A DNA stretch of 64,000 bases, from positions 434,001-498,000 of the forward strand of contig NZ_CP038498.1 in assembly GCF_012427845.1 (NCBI RefSeq), read 5' to 3'. Source of the stretch: Pectobacterium punjabense. GTDB taxonomy: Bacteria; Pseudomonadota; Gammaproteobacteria; Enterobacterales; Enterobacteriaceae. The notes beneath the pieces were generated by a model. That model saw nothing but the letters and a program-made list of their open reading frames with translations. It did not search any database and was not told the DNA's origin. Shown in pieces: positions 22,028 to 31,995 of this stretch. The number at the start of each line of letters is the position of its first letter. The stretch's first letter is position 1. Made by a program: the position numbers and the translations under genes.

Positions 22028-22111
22028 GTTAGCTATTTTTAACAACATGGAAAAATTGGTGGGATTTTTTCTGCTGAAAAAAGTGTTATAAAACAACTCT
22101 CTACTTTTAGA
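22019..22111 (+). promoter_or_regulatory. Leader of CRISPR array 2 (copy of leader 1)
   Basis: Nearly identical to 16281-16373 over its full length, with only a handful of substitutions and the same 81-bp spacing from the IHF-like site AATCAATAAGTTA (22019-22031) to repeat 1. Conservation over the whole leader suggests it can still serve transcription and spacer uptake. Confidence 0.8.
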
Positions 22112-23789
22112 GTGTTCCCCGCGCCAGCGGGGATAAACCGGCGTTACAGCAAAACGTATTGCGGGTGCGTTGCGTGTTCCCCGCGCCAGCGGGGATAAAC
22201 CGTGCGGGTTTTCTCAGTAATAAATGGGAGTTTTGTGTTCCCCGCGCCAGCGGGGATAAACCGCAATTCAACCGTGCTTTCGCAGTCGTTGCCCCGTGTT
22301 CCCCGCGCCAGCGGGGATAAACCGGCTCAGTAGCACAGTCCGCAGCGCGTAGTAATGTGTTCCCCGCGCCAGCGGGGATAAACCTTTGTGCCACTCAAAT
22401 ACGCCAAATTCAAACCCGTGTTCCCCGCGCCAGCGGGGATAAACCGCGCTCGTTAGGGGTTAGAGGGAAATAATGAAAGTGTTCCCCGCGCCAGCGGGGA
22501 TAAACCGATATTATCGACCCAACCCCCGAACCAAAAGATGTGTTCCCCGCGCCAGCGGGGATAAACCGGGTCTTTATCATTGAATGCTAGCCAGAGAAAA
22601 GTGTTCCCCGCGCCAGCGGGGATAAACCGAGGTTTGTTTAACCCGGTGCCGCCAAAGAAAAGTGTTCCCCGCGCCAGCGGGGATAAACCGAAATCCCAAG
22701 GCTGGATTAACCGCCTGAAAACGTGTTCCCCGCGCCAGCGGGGATAAACCGACGACCCTCCTGTCGGCAAGTTCTCTGCCACGGTGTTCCCCGCGCCAGC
22801 GGGGATAAACCGCGGTTTCTATTATTAACGAAGAGCGAGATAAAGTGTTCCCCGCGCCAGCGGGGATAAACCGCATTCAGGGTAGGAGATGAATTCCTGA
22901 TTACGGTGTTCCCCGCGCCAGCGGGGATAAACCGGATGACTTCACCAACTCCTACGCTAAAATTTCGTGTTCCCCGCGCCAGCGGGGATAAACCGTGGCT
23001 CTGTTGCTCATCAAAGAAAAACGCCCGGTGTTCCCCGCGCCAGCGGGGATAAACCGTAATAAAGGTTTTCGTTAACTTTTGATTTCAAGTGTTCCCCGCG
23101 CCAGCGGGGATAAACCGAAAAATTCAGTCCTTATGAACTTATTATCGAAGTGTTCCCCGCGCCAGCGGGGATAAACCGTTTTTCTTCTTGCTCCATCAGA
23201 TAACGGGTATGTGTTCCCCGCGCCAGCGGGGATAAACCGATAATGCGTCTTTAATAAAGGAGAGCATGACAGTGTTCCCCGCGCCAGCGGGGATAAACCA
23301 GTGGTGTGATGCATGGTATCTTCTGCGCTGCCGTGTTCCCCGCGCCAGCGGGGATAAACCGTGCCGTTGGCGGTTTTCAGTAGTCGCTGCTGTGTGTTCC
23401 CCGCGCCAGCGGGGATAAACCAGCGCAGTAAAGGCGCACATCACAGCGTTAATAAGTGTTCCCCGCGCCAGCGGGGATAAACCGCGAGTTATACAACTCT
23501 AAACCTAAAACCCTTTGTGTTCCCCGCGCCAGCGGGGATAAACCGTAAAGTGCGGCTAACTTAGCCACACTTGATTTGTGTTCCCCGCGCCAGCGGGGAT
23601 AAACCGCGCCTCGCCAGATCGCTTCCTGATACAGGAGCGTGTTCCCCGCGCCAGCGGGGATAAACCGAACCCTGTGTGTCGCAATGACAAAGCGTTGCTG
23701 TGTTCCCCGCGCCAGTGGGGATAAACCGGTCTGCGCCGCCCGTTGCAGGTGTGCTCATAAGTGTTCCCCGCGTCAGCGGGGATAAACGG
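22112..23789 (+). CRISPR. CRISPR array 2, type I-E, 28 repeats and 27 spacers
   Basis: 29-bp repeats with GTGTT at the start and a 61-bp period (32-nt spacers; those at 22141-22173 and 23423-23455 have 33). The distal end is decayed: repeat 27 (23700) has GCCAGTGGGG and repeat 28 (23761-23789) has GCGTCAGCGG and ends ACGG, as expected far from the leader. The repeat at 23272 and the repeat at 23394 end in A instead of G. There is no cas gene of its own; it must use the Cas proteins at 6.4-16.3 kb. Confidence 0.98.
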
Positions 23790-23969
23790 TTATACCCCTT
23801 GTTGTATGTTGGTCTAAATATTCCTCGTGCGGAGTCAAATCCCGCTTCTGGCTGGCGTGATGGCAGATTGCGTGTCAGTATTACAGCATGCTGTTTTTGT
23901 GCTCACCGTACTGGTGAGGTACGATGCCAATAATGTTTGTCTTCCATACGTTACCCGTAAGGAGGTGAT

Positions 23970-24428
23970 ATGAAAGTTGAAGCCGCAGAGTCGTCCGTTT
24001 TTGCCAGCCAGCAGGTGATGGCAAAGCGTTCCACAGAACATGCGGAAAAAGTGGCGCTGTCCGAACAGCTTCAGTCTTATCAGGCGGGCAGCGGCGCTGT
24101 TCCTGCTGGTCAGACGACGCGCTATGATTTCACCCGCATCAGCCCTGCTGAACTGTATGAAACGGTTGGTAGCCTGGTTAGCAGCGGGCAGTTGGGGCGT
24201 GAAGACGGTTCCGCGCTGCTGGGTTTTATCTCGTCACCACGAGCGAATATCGGCAGTGTGCCGCCTTCTAATGTGTTCCAGCCGATCAATGTTTTCGATA
24301 CCATCCAGCAAGGCGTCGCGGGGGCATCATCCCGTAGCGAAGTGCAAAATACCGAAAGCCTGCAACGCGCCGCAGAGGCGTTGAACCGCTTTCAGGGGCA
24401 GGTTTCCAGCATTAGCGTGTACGTCTAG
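23970..24428 (+). CDS. Hypothetical protein
   Basis: A 152-residue protein starting at ATG 23970 with a near-perfect ribosome-binding site (AAGGAGGTGAT). It has no signal peptide or membrane segment. It is Ser/Gln/Ala-rich and probably mostly helical (SEQLQSYQAGSG; TESLQRAAEALNRFQGQVS). The middle (YDFTRISPAELYETVGSLVS) looks like a folded motif, but I do not recognise the family. It lies just after array 2 and ends before a strong hairpin. The strong ribosome-binding site suggests it is really expressed. Confidence 0.7.
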   Translation: MKVEAAESSVFASQQVMAKRSTEHAEKVALSEQLQSYQAGSGAVPAGQTTRYDFTRISPAELYETVGSLVSSGQLGREDGSALLGFISSPRANIGSVPPSNVFQPINVFDTIQQGVAGASSRSEVQNTESLQRAAEALNRFQGQVSSISVYV

Positions 24429-24470
24429 CACATCGGTACGCAATGGTTTGATGGCGTCGTCCTTTCTCTT

Positions 24471-24496
24471 CTCCCCGTGTTGGCGGGGAGTGTTGT
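24471..24496. terminator. Hairpin between converging genes
   Basis: CTCCCCG TGTTGG CGGGGAG at 24471-24490, a 7-bp stem, followed on the plus strand by TGTTGTTTT. It lies between the ends of two converging genes (24428 and 24509) and may serve the plus strand mainly. Confidence 0.65.
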
Positions 24497-24508
24497 TTTA
24501 CGCTGCGA

Positions 24509-25861
24509 TCAGCGTTGGGTCTGAGCTTTTATTTCCGTCAGCAGCGCGATGAGCGCCTGTACGTTGTCGTCCTGTGTGCGCCAGGATGATACGCTGATGC
24601 GTAATGCCGGACGCCCTTGCCAGACGGTGCCGCCAAACCATGCCTTGCCCGACGCCTGTAACGCTTCCCGTATTGCTGCCGTTTGGCTGTCGGTTTCCCC
24701 ACGTAACAGAACCTGATTGAGCACCACCCGGTTTACTATCTCAAAACCCGCATGGCGCAGGCCGTCGGCGATCGACGTTGCCTGTCGGCAGTGCCGTTCG
24801 ATCATCTCAGCTACGCCGTCACGCCCTAACGTGCGCAGCACCGCCCAGACGGGAATCCCACGCGGGCGACGGGAAAATTCGAGCGTTAGGTTTTTCTGGG
24901 CATCGCGTGCTGCACTTGAGTAAACCGCATCTGCGTTCATCGCCTCGGCTAACGCGTCCGCACGGCGGCAAATTGCCATCGCACAGTCGTAGGGCGTGTT
25001 CAGCCATTTATGCGCGTCTGTCGTCCAGCTGTCGGCCAGTTCGATCCCCTCGGTGAGTGCTGCGTGAGATGACGCTCTGGCCCAGAGACCGAATGCACCA
25101 TCAACGTGAACCCAGGCACCGGCTGCTTTAGCGATTGGAATGATCTGCGCAAAATCATCGAACTCGCCCGTGTTTACCTCGCCAGCCTGTAAACAAAGAA
25201 GGGTGCGATCGTCGAGCGGAGGGAGCTGAGCGACATCGATTTGCCCAAATGCGTTAACGGGCGCGATGTGTAAATGGCGTAGCCCAAAGCCGAGCACGCG
25301 CAGCGCTTTTTTCACGGTAATGTGCGTCAGTTCTGAAATCACAACCTTAATTTCAGGTGCGCCGATCAGTCCATCGTTGTCAAAATCCCAGCTCTGTTTT
25401 GCCAGTAGATCACGGCGTGCGGCGGTGAGGCAGGAAAGCGTGCAGGCGGTGGCGCTGGTGCCGAACCCAACGGCGCTTTCTTTTGGTAAGTTCAGAACAT
25501 CGAGCACCCAGCGGCTGGCGAGGCGTTCCAGCGTGGCGGATACTGGTGAATTATCAAAGGTGGAGGCGCACTGATCCCAGGCGATCATTAATCGCTCGGC
25601 AGCGGCAGCGACTGGCAATGCCGCACCGATAACAAAGCCGAAATAGTTCGGGCCATTGGAGGCGGTGGTGGCTGGCGATCCGACCTCGTCCAGCAGCGTC
25701 AGCGTGCTTTCGGGCGAGAAGCCCTGTTGCGGCAGCGCTTCATCAAAACGTGCCAGCGCGGCGAGAGCGTCTGCATCGGGGAAAACCCGACGCTGTGCAT
25801 TCTCAGCCAGATAGCGTCGGCCGCGCTCGTCGGCATCAGCCAGTAATGTCAGTTCGCTCAT
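24509..25861 (-). CDS. PLP-dependent decarboxylase, group II
   Basis: Pyridoxal-phosphate enzyme of the group II decarboxylase family (related to glutamate, 2,4-diaminobutyrate and aromatic amino acid decarboxylases). ATG at 25861 has a good GAAGGAG ribosome-binding site and gives 450 residues; a longer start at 25885 is unlikely. Visible motifs are GFGTSATACTLSCLTAAR (cofactor phosphate region), HVDGAFGLWA (Asp to the pyridine nitrogen) and TTDAHKWLN, whose Lys should form the Schiff base. The substrate cannot be told. It is followed upstream by an MFS exporter 33 bp away on the same strand, so decarboxylation and export may be linked. Confidence 0.85.
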   Translation of the reverse strand: MSELTLLADADERGRRYLAENAQRRVFPDADALAALARFDEALPQQGFSPESTLTLLDEVGSPATTASNGPNYFGFVIGAALPVAAAAERLMIAWDQCASTFDNSPVSATLERLASRWVLDVLNLPKESAVGFGTSATACTLSCLTAARRDLLAKQSWDFDNDGLIGAPEIKVVISELTHITVKKALRVLGFGLRHLHIAPVNAFGQIDVAQLPPLDDRTLLCLQAGEVNTGEFDDFAQIIPIAKAAGAWVHVDGAFGLWARASSHAALTEGIELADSWTTDAHKWLNTPYDCAMAICRRADALAEAMNADAVYSSAARDAQKNLTLEFSRRPRGIPVWAVLRTLGRDGVAEMIERHCRQATSIADGLRHAGFEIVNRVVLNQVLLRGETDSQTAAIREALQASGKAWFGGTVWQGRPALRISVSSWRTQDDNVQALIALLTEIKAQTQR

Positions 25862-25894
25862 GGTTTCTCCTTCATCAGTAATCATTTTCTGTTA

Positions 25895-27178
25895 TCACAA
25901 CGGTGTAAATGCTGTCGGTGACGGATCTGAAAGACGTCGTGTCACTTTCCAGAAAAGCAGCGCCGTCAGGCTGACGGCGGCGCCAAGCAGGCACACACCT
26001 GACCAGCCAGCAGAGTCATACGCTACTGTTGTTGCCATCGCGCCAAGCCCGCTGCCGATGCTATAAAACAGCATATAGCAGCCAACCAGACGGCTGTGTG
26101 CATCAGGATGCGTCTTGAAAATCATGCTTTGGTTGGTAACGTGAATGGCCTGTCCGCCCAGATCCAGAATGATGATGCCGACGACCAAGGCGAAGAGAGA
26201 GTAGGGCGCTAACCACAGCGGTAGCCACGAGGCCAGCAGCAATAACAGAGCGATGCCGCTGACCCACTGTCCTCGCCCTTTATCGGCCAGTGAACCTGCT
26301 TTCACCGCCGCCAGTGCACCGAGAATACCCACCAGACCAAACGCGCCGATAACGGTATGAGAAAAGAAATAGGGTGCGCGACTCAGCGGCAGAACCAGCG
26401 CGCTCCAGAAGATGCTCAGGGCAGCAAACATCAGTAAAGCGATCACGCCGCGTATTTGTAATACCCGCTCTTTACGCAGCAAAGCCAGCATAGAAAGCAG
26501 CAGCGCGGGGTAGTGTGGGCGCTGTTGGGCAGGTGGCTGATGTGGTAATGCACGCCACAGCAATACGGCAAGCAGGAGCATCAGCAGTGCGGAGAAAAAG
26601 TACACGCTACGCCAGCCCGCTATATCGGCGATGAAGCCAGACAGCACGCTAGCTAACAAAAGCCCAATCACCACGCCGCCCTGTGCGGCTCCCACAACGC
26701 GCCCACGCTCCTGAGGTGCAGCAGCCGTTGCGGCATAAGCAATCAGACCCTGAGTCATTGCTGTGCCGAGCATGCCTACGGCCAGCATGCCGATCAATAA
26801 ATACAGGGATGTGGTAGCGAGTCCTACGGCAATCAGCGCCACGATGAGCGCACCCAACTGAGCCAACATCAAATAGCGTCGGTTGAGGATATCACCCAGC
26901 GGGACCAGAAGAATTAACGCCAGCGCACAGCCAAGCTGTGTTGCCGTCATTACCCCGCCAACGGCGGCGATGCTGATGTGAAAATCTACCGATAATGCAT
27001 CCAGCAGCGGCTGTGCGTAATACACATTGGCGACACTGAGGGCGCTGGCACAGGCAAACAGCAATACTAACGCGCGCGGCAGTACCCTCTGTGCGGGCAG
27101 TATAGTGCTGTAAAGATCATATTCAGTGACAGATGACGTGGTATGAATAGGGCTATTTTTCATGATATTGGCTGTCAT
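25895..27178 (-). CDS. MFS transporter
   Basis: Twelve-helix major facilitator, probably a proton-driven exporter. The start is uncertain: ATG at 27178 or 27163; a TTG at 27196 is also open. Residues 35-60 form the first helix (PRALVLLFACASALSVANVY). The loop 2-3 motif is seen in PLGDILNRRYLML. Motif C-like sequence GAAQGGVVIGLLLASVLSGF, typical of efflux-type MFS, lies in helix 5. It precedes the decarboxylase gene on the same strand. A divergent HxlR regulator lies 140 bp away and is the likely controller. Confidence 0.85.
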   Translation of the reverse strand: MTANIMKNSPIHTTSSVTEYDLYSTILPAQRVLPRALVLLFACASALSVANVYYAQPLLDALSVDFHISIAAVGGVMTATQLGCALALILLVPLGDILNRRYLMLAQLGALIVALIAVGLATTSLYLLIGMLAVGMLGTAMTQGLIAYAATAAAPQERGRVVGAAQGGVVIGLLLASVLSGFIADIAGWRSVYFFSALLMLLLAVLLWRALPHQPPAQQRPHYPALLLSMLALLRKERVLQIRGVIALLMFAALSIFWSALVLPLSRAPYFFSHTVIGAFGLVGILGALAAVKAGSLADKGRGQWVSGIALLLLLASWLPLWLAPYSLFALVVGIIILDLGGQAIHVTNQSMIFKTHPDAHSRLVGCYMLFYSIGSGLGAMATTVAYDSAGWSGVCLLGAAVSLTALLFWKVTRRLSDPSPTAFTPL

Positions 27179-27317
27179 TATTCTGTGTGGTTTCAAAATA
27201 AAACCAGTTGAAGCATGAATGATCTGGTTTTACTCTGCAACCAAAAAATGTGCGGTCAGTTTTTCAGTTTGTGGATAAGGCAGATAGGATGAACAGGAAA
27301 AAGGGGAGGAAATAGTT

Positions 27318-27764
27318 ATGGTGAAGCGCAAAAGTCTGAAAGAGGATGCGTGTCCCGTTGCGCGCGCGCTGGATGTGGTCGGCGATCGTTGGACATTAAT
27401 GATTATCCGCGATGCCTTCGACAATCGCCGCCGTTTCAGCGATTTTCAGCGCAGTTTGGGCGTAGCCAAAAATATTCTTACCGACCGTCTGCGTACTTTG
27501 GTTGATGAAGGCATTTTGTCCGTTCAGCCCGTTTCCGAGAGTTCGGCCTATCAGGAATATGTTCTGACACCAAAAGGTGAGCAGCTATTCCCGCTCGTTG
27601 TGGCACTACGCCAGTGGGGCGAACAGCAGCTGTTCTCTGAAGGGGAACCGCACTCACTGCTATTGGATAAGCACACCAGCCAGCCTCTGCAAGCCATGCT
27701 GCCACATTCTGCGCAGGGGCAACGGTTGGCTGGGCAAGATACGTTCGTTCAGAAAATAGATTGA
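27318..27764 (+). CDS. HxlR-family transcriptional regulator
   Basis: Winged-helix regulator of 148 residues. The HxlR signature is clear: a conserved Cys in EDACPVARALDVVGDRWTLM, IRDAFDNRRRFSDFQRSLG and NILTDRLRTLVDEGIL. Several members sense electrophiles or oxidants through this Cys. Its promoter faces the MFS/decarboxylase pair, which it probably controls. The yhbP start follows after 9 bp. Confidence 0.92.
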   Translation: MVKRKSLKEDACPVARALDVVGDRWTLMIIRDAFDNRRRFSDFQRSLGVAKNILTDRLRTLVDEGILSVQPVSESSAYQEYVLTPKGEQLFPLVVALRQWGEQQLFSEGEPHSLLLDKHTSQPLQAMLPHSAQGQRLAGQDTFVQKID

Positions 27765-28271
<507 letters not shown>

Positions 28272-28296
28272 AAGACGCAAAGCAAGGGGGAAACTG

Positions 28297-28950
28297 ATGA
28301 GCCGGGTACTGTTATTAGGTGCAACGGGGTTAGTGGGGCACGAATTGTTAGCACTGCTGAAAGCCAATAACCGGGTAGAGACGATCTATGCGCCGACTCG
28401 TAAGCCGTTGGCGCATTCGGAGAAAGTCGTCAATCCACACGATCCCGATCTGTCTGCTGCATTGGCGCAGTTGACCGATCCTGTCGATATTGCCTTTTGT
28501 TGCCTGGGATCGACGCTCAAGACGGCAGGCAGTAAGCAAGCTTTTCGCTACGTGGATTACACGCTGGTTGTGGAAGGATCGAAAGTGGCGTTAGCGCTGG
28601 GCGCGACGCACCTTTTGGTGGTCAGTTCGCTGAGCGCGAATGCCACATCACCTTTCTTTTACTCGCGGGTGAAGGGGGAAACGGAAAAATCGCTGCGTCA
28701 GCAAGGCTGGCAGCATCTGACATTGGCACAGCCCTCGATGCTACTGGGTGAAAGAGAGGACAGTCGCACGCTGGAGAGCCTTGCCGCGCCGCTATTCCGA
28801 CTGTTCCCGGCGAAGTGGCGTGCGATTGAGGGAAAAACCGTGGCGCAGGCGTTGTTGAATCAGGCGTTCTCGCCGGAACCAAAAGCGCGGGTGACGGTAC
28901 TGGAATCCGATCAATTACGTTCGTTGGGTAAGTGGCAACCGCTTCAGTAG
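28297..28950 (+). CDS. yraR: NAD(P)-binding Rossmann protein, YraR-like
   Basis: Short atypical dehydrogenase/epimerase of 217 residues. GATGLVGHELL at residues 8-18 is the nucleotide-binding glycine motif. FCCLGSTLKTAG and SSLSANATSPFFYSRVKGETE (with the Y-x3-K pair) complete the family pattern. It resembles E. coli YraR; the substrate is unknown. Position next to yhbP supports the name. Confidence 0.85.
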   Translation: MSRVLLLGATGLVGHELLALLKANNRVETIYAPTRKPLAHSEKVVNPHDPDLSAALAQLTDPVDIAFCCLGSTLKTAGSKQAFRYVDYTLVVEGSKVALALGATHLLVVSSLSANATSPFFYSRVKGETEKSLRQQGWQHLTLAQPSMLLGEREDSRTLESLAAPLFRLFPAKWRAIEGKTVAQALLNQAFSPEPKARVTVLESDQLRSLGKWQPLQ

Positions 28951-28961
28951 CCACTTATCGC

Positions 28962-29426
28962 TCAACGCAGGCGGTGAACAACCTGATTGCTGCTACCGCG
29001 CCAAATCAGTGCGGGATCTTTCAGATCTTGCACAAATTTTCCATCGACTAACACGTTGATGAGATCGACCACCCGCTGTTGTTCCGGCGTGATGTCCGCC
29101 AACACGTAGCCTGTCCAAACCCAGATATCTTTGCCGGGGCATTCCGCACGGATACGTTCTACCAGCCGCAGAATATCAGGCACATTCTGTGGGTGAAGCG
29201 GATCGCCGCCAGACAGCGAAATTCCCTGCCGTGGGATCGTCGTATCCTGAAGATCGGCGATGATCCGATCTTCCTGTTCCTGCGTAAACGGCTGACCGGA
29301 GTTCAATCGCCAGGTGCTTTTGTTGTAGCACCCAACACATTCATGCACGCAACCAGCGACAAATAGCGTACAGCGGGTGCCGGGGCCGTTGACCACATCG
29401 ACGGGATAATATTGGTGGTAATTCAT
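28962..29426 (-). CDS. nrdG: Anaerobic ribonucleotide reductase activating protein
   Basis: Radical-SAM activase that makes the glycyl radical on NrdD under anaerobiosis. The 154 residues carry CVHECVGC, the CxxxCxxC cluster motif (Cys about 26/30/33), and SLSGGDPLHP, the SAM-binding GGD motif. It is of normal length and lies 81 bp after nrdD in the same operon. Confidence 0.97.
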   Translation of the reverse strand: MNYHQYYPVDVVNGPGTRCTLFVAGCVHECVGCYNKSTWRLNSGQPFTQEQEDRIIADLQDTTIPRQGISLSGGDPLHPQNVPDILRLVERIRAECPGKDIWVWTGYVLADITPEQQRVVDLINVLVDGKFVQDLKDPALIWRGSSNQVVHRLR

Positions 29427-29478
29427 ACGATAGAGCCCATGTTATGAAGCGGGCGCGTGTTGACGGTGCCGCGAAAGG

Positions 29479-29500
29479 TGGGCCGCATTGCTGCGGCCCA
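29479..29500 (-). other. Intercistronic hairpin between nrdD and nrdG
   Basis: Perfect 9-bp stem TGGGCCGCA / TGCGGCCCA with a TTGC loop. No T-run follows on the minus strand, so it more likely stabilises or attenuates the message than terminates it. Confidence 0.6.
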
Positions 29501-29507
29501 GCAGGGA

Positions 29508-31646
29508 TCACCCCAGTTGACCGTTGCCCAGATGCTTAATCCGGCGTTTAACTTCTTCCTGCTTACCGGCGTTGAACGGGCGTGCATCCGGGCTACCGAG
29601 GTAACCGCACACACGGCGCGTCACGGAAACGCGCGCTGAGTCGTGGTTACCGCATTTCGGGCAGGTGAAGCCTTTGCTGGTACACTCGAATTCACCCGTG
29701 AAGCCACACTCATAGCATTCATCGATCGGCGTGTTGGTGCCGTAATAAGGCACGCGCGTGTAGCTGTAATCCCACACGTCTTCCAGCGCTTTGAGGTTGT
29801 GTTGCAGGTTTGGATATTCGCCGTAGCAAATGAACCCACCGTTAGCCAGCGGCGGATAGGGCAGCTCAAAGTCGATTTTCTGATAAGGGTTCACCTTCTT
29901 CTCCACATCAAGGTGGAAGCTGTTGGTATAATAGCCTTTGTCCGTCACGCCTTGTACGACGCCAAACTCGGCGGTATCCAGACGGCAGAAGCGGTCACAC
30001 AGATTCTCGCTTGGCGTGCTGTACAGGCTGAAGCCGTAACCCGTTTCGTCTTTCCACTGCTCGGTGGCGGCTTTCAGGCGAGTGATAACGGCCACGGCTT
30101 TAGCACGTAGCGCCTCATCATCAAACACGTGTGTCTGGCTACCGAAAAGCGCGTTAATCGTTTCATGCAGGCCGATGTAACCCAGTGAAATCGAGGCGCG
30201 TCCGTTCTTGAAGATGTCCGCGATGCTGTCGTCCGCTTTTAAGCGTACGCCGCAGGCTCCTTCCATATACAGGATTGGCGCGACGCGAGCTTTCACGCTT
30301 TCCAACCGCGCAATACGCGTCATCAGCGCTTTCTTTGCCAACGTTAGGCGTTGATCCAGCAACGTCCAGAAGCGGTCTTCATTGCCTTCGGCTTCTAGTG
30401 CAATACGCGGCAGGTTCAGGCTGATGACACCCAGATTATTACGCCCGTCGTGAATCTGCTGGCCGTTTTCTTCATAAACGCCGAGGAAGCTGCGGCAGCC
30501 CATTGGCGTTTTGAACGAGCCGGTGACGTTAACGACCTGATCGTAGTTCAGGATGTCGGGATACATGCGTTTGCTGGCGCACTCTAACGCGAGCTGCTTG
30601 ATATCGTAATTCGCATCGCCTGCCTTATGGTTCAGACCGTCGCGGATGGCGAAGACCAGTTTCGGGAACACCGCGGTTTTGTGGTTTTTACCCAGCCCGG
30701 CAATGCGGTTGCGCAGAATGGATTCCTGAATCAGACGCGATTCCCAGCAGGTGCCAAGCCCGAAGCCAAAGGTGACAAACGGCGTTTGGCCGTTAGCGGT
30801 GTGCAGCGTGTTGACTTCATATTCCAGTGACTGAAAGGCGTCGTAGCACTCTTTTTCCGTGCGGGTCAGGGCATAGTTTTCTGCATCTGGGATCTTCCAC
30901 TCTTCTGCCACGGCTTTGTGTTTCGCATGGCTGGCGGTGACGAACGGTGCCAGAATTTCATCAATACGATTAATCGTGGTGCCGCCATAAATGTGGCTGG
31001 CGACCTGCGCGATAATCTGTGCGGTGACAGCGGTAGCGGTTGAGATCGACTTCGGTGGCTCAATCTCCGCATTGCCCATTTTGAAGCCGTTGGTCAGCAT
31101 GCCGTTCAGATCGATCAGCATGCAGTTAAACATCGGGAAGAACGGCGAGTAGTCGAGGTCGTGATAGTGAATCTCACCACGCTCATGCGCCAGTACCACA
31201 TCACGCGGTAGGATGTACTGTTTGGCGTAATGCTTGGCGACGATGCCTGCCAGCAGATCGCGCTGGGTGGGGATCACTTTACTGTCTTTGTTGGCGTTCT
31301 CGTTCAGCAGCGCCATGTTGCTCTGCTCGACCAGACCGCGAATTTCCTGATTGAGGCGACCGTGGCGTTCACGCGCAATATCTCGGTCATGGCGGTATTC
31401 GATATAGGTACGCGCCAGCTGCTTATAGTTGCCGGACATCAGCAGATTTTCGACCGCATCCTGAATATCGCGGATATCTACGCGCGATTTATCCTGCATT
31501 TGTTGAGCGACCGCACAGGCCACAGTTGCACAATAGTCTGCATCATTGACACCGGCCGCATGTGCCGCGCGCTCGACCGCCTCTTTGATACGAATTTCAT
31601 CAAAAGGCACCTGGCAACCGTCCCGTTTAATCACAACTGGTTTCAC
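29508..31646 (-). CDS. nrdD: Anaerobic ribonucleoside-triphosphate reductase
   Basis: Class III ribonucleotide reductase that supplies dNTPs without oxygen. It is 712 residues, as in E. coli. An N-terminal ATP-cone (VIKRDGCQVPFDEIRIKEAV) senses nucleotides. Near the C-terminus two CxxC pairs (CYECG and CPKC) bind zinc, and RRVCGYLG holds the glycyl radical glycine. Two NrdR boxes and an FNR-like site upstream fit oxygen and dNTP control. nrdG follows. Confidence 0.97.
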   Translation of the reverse strand: MKPVVIKRDGCQVPFDEIRIKEAVERAAHAAGVNDADYCATVACAVAQQMQDKSRVDIRDIQDAVENLLMSGNYKQLARTYIEYRHDRDIARERHGRLNQEIRGLVEQSNMALLNENANKDSKVIPTQRDLLAGIVAKHYAKQYILPRDVVLAHERGEIHYHDLDYSPFFPMFNCMLIDLNGMLTNGFKMGNAEIEPPKSISTATAVTAQIIAQVASHIYGGTTINRIDEILAPFVTASHAKHKAVAEEWKIPDAENYALTRTEKECYDAFQSLEYEVNTLHTANGQTPFVTFGFGLGTCWESRLIQESILRNRIAGLGKNHKTAVFPKLVFAIRDGLNHKAGDANYDIKQLALECASKRMYPDILNYDQVVNVTGSFKTPMGCRSFLGVYEENGQQIHDGRNNLGVISLNLPRIALEAEGNEDRFWTLLDQRLTLAKKALMTRIARLESVKARVAPILYMEGACGVRLKADDSIADIFKNGRASISLGYIGLHETINALFGSQTHVFDDEALRAKAVAVITRLKAATEQWKDETGYGFSLYSTPSENLCDRFCRLDTAEFGVVQGVTDKGYYTNSFHLDVEKKVNPYQKIDFELPYPPLANGGFICYGEYPNLQHNLKALEDVWDYSYTRVPYYGTNTPIDECYECGFTGEFECTSKGFTCPKCGNHDSARVSVTRRVCGYLGSPDARPFNAGKQEEVKRRIKHLGNGQLG

Positions 31647-31730
31647 GTTTTCTTCCTCTAGAAAGGTTATCCACAGGCAAAAGCCCTACCCGACAAGGGT
31701 TACAGAGGCTGTGGATGATACTGTGGATAA

Positions 31731-31777
31731 ACACTATATGTAGGTCGTGTTTATAGGATAGGCACTATATATTGAAA
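31731..31777 (-). promoter_or_regulatory. Paired NrdR boxes upstream of nrdD
   Basis: Two 16-bp sites, ACACTATATGTAGGTC (31731-31746) and GCACTATATATTGAAA (31762-31777), both close to the NrdR consensus, start 31 bp apart, that is three helical turns. NrdR pairs normally have this spacing and overlap the promoter. Confidence 0.75.
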
Positions 31778-31813
31778 TTGCGTAGGGGTGTTTGCGCTTT
31801 TATCGCTGCAAAA

Positions 31814-31827
31814 TTGATGTAGAGCAA
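31814..31827 (-). promoter_or_regulatory. FNR-like site upstream of nrdD
   Basis: TTGATGTAGAGCAA differs by one base from the FNR consensus TTGATNNNNATCAA. It lies about 170 bp upstream of the nrdD start; activation of nrdDG by FNR is known in E. coli. Apart from this site, the NrdR boxes and the ridA terminator, I see nothing else in the 31647-32045 gap. Confidence 0.5.
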
Positions 31828-31995
31828 AGAAATCATCATGTCGGAGCGAATTTGAACCTGAACAAAAAATAGTCAAAAAAGACGATTAAAGCGTGGAGGC
31901 TTGCTACGCGCGGGTTGGCAGAAATTCGTCTGTTTTTTGACCGTAATATGTGCCTGGGATGCCCACGATCTTGCTGTGGCGAAAGAAAAAGCAAA

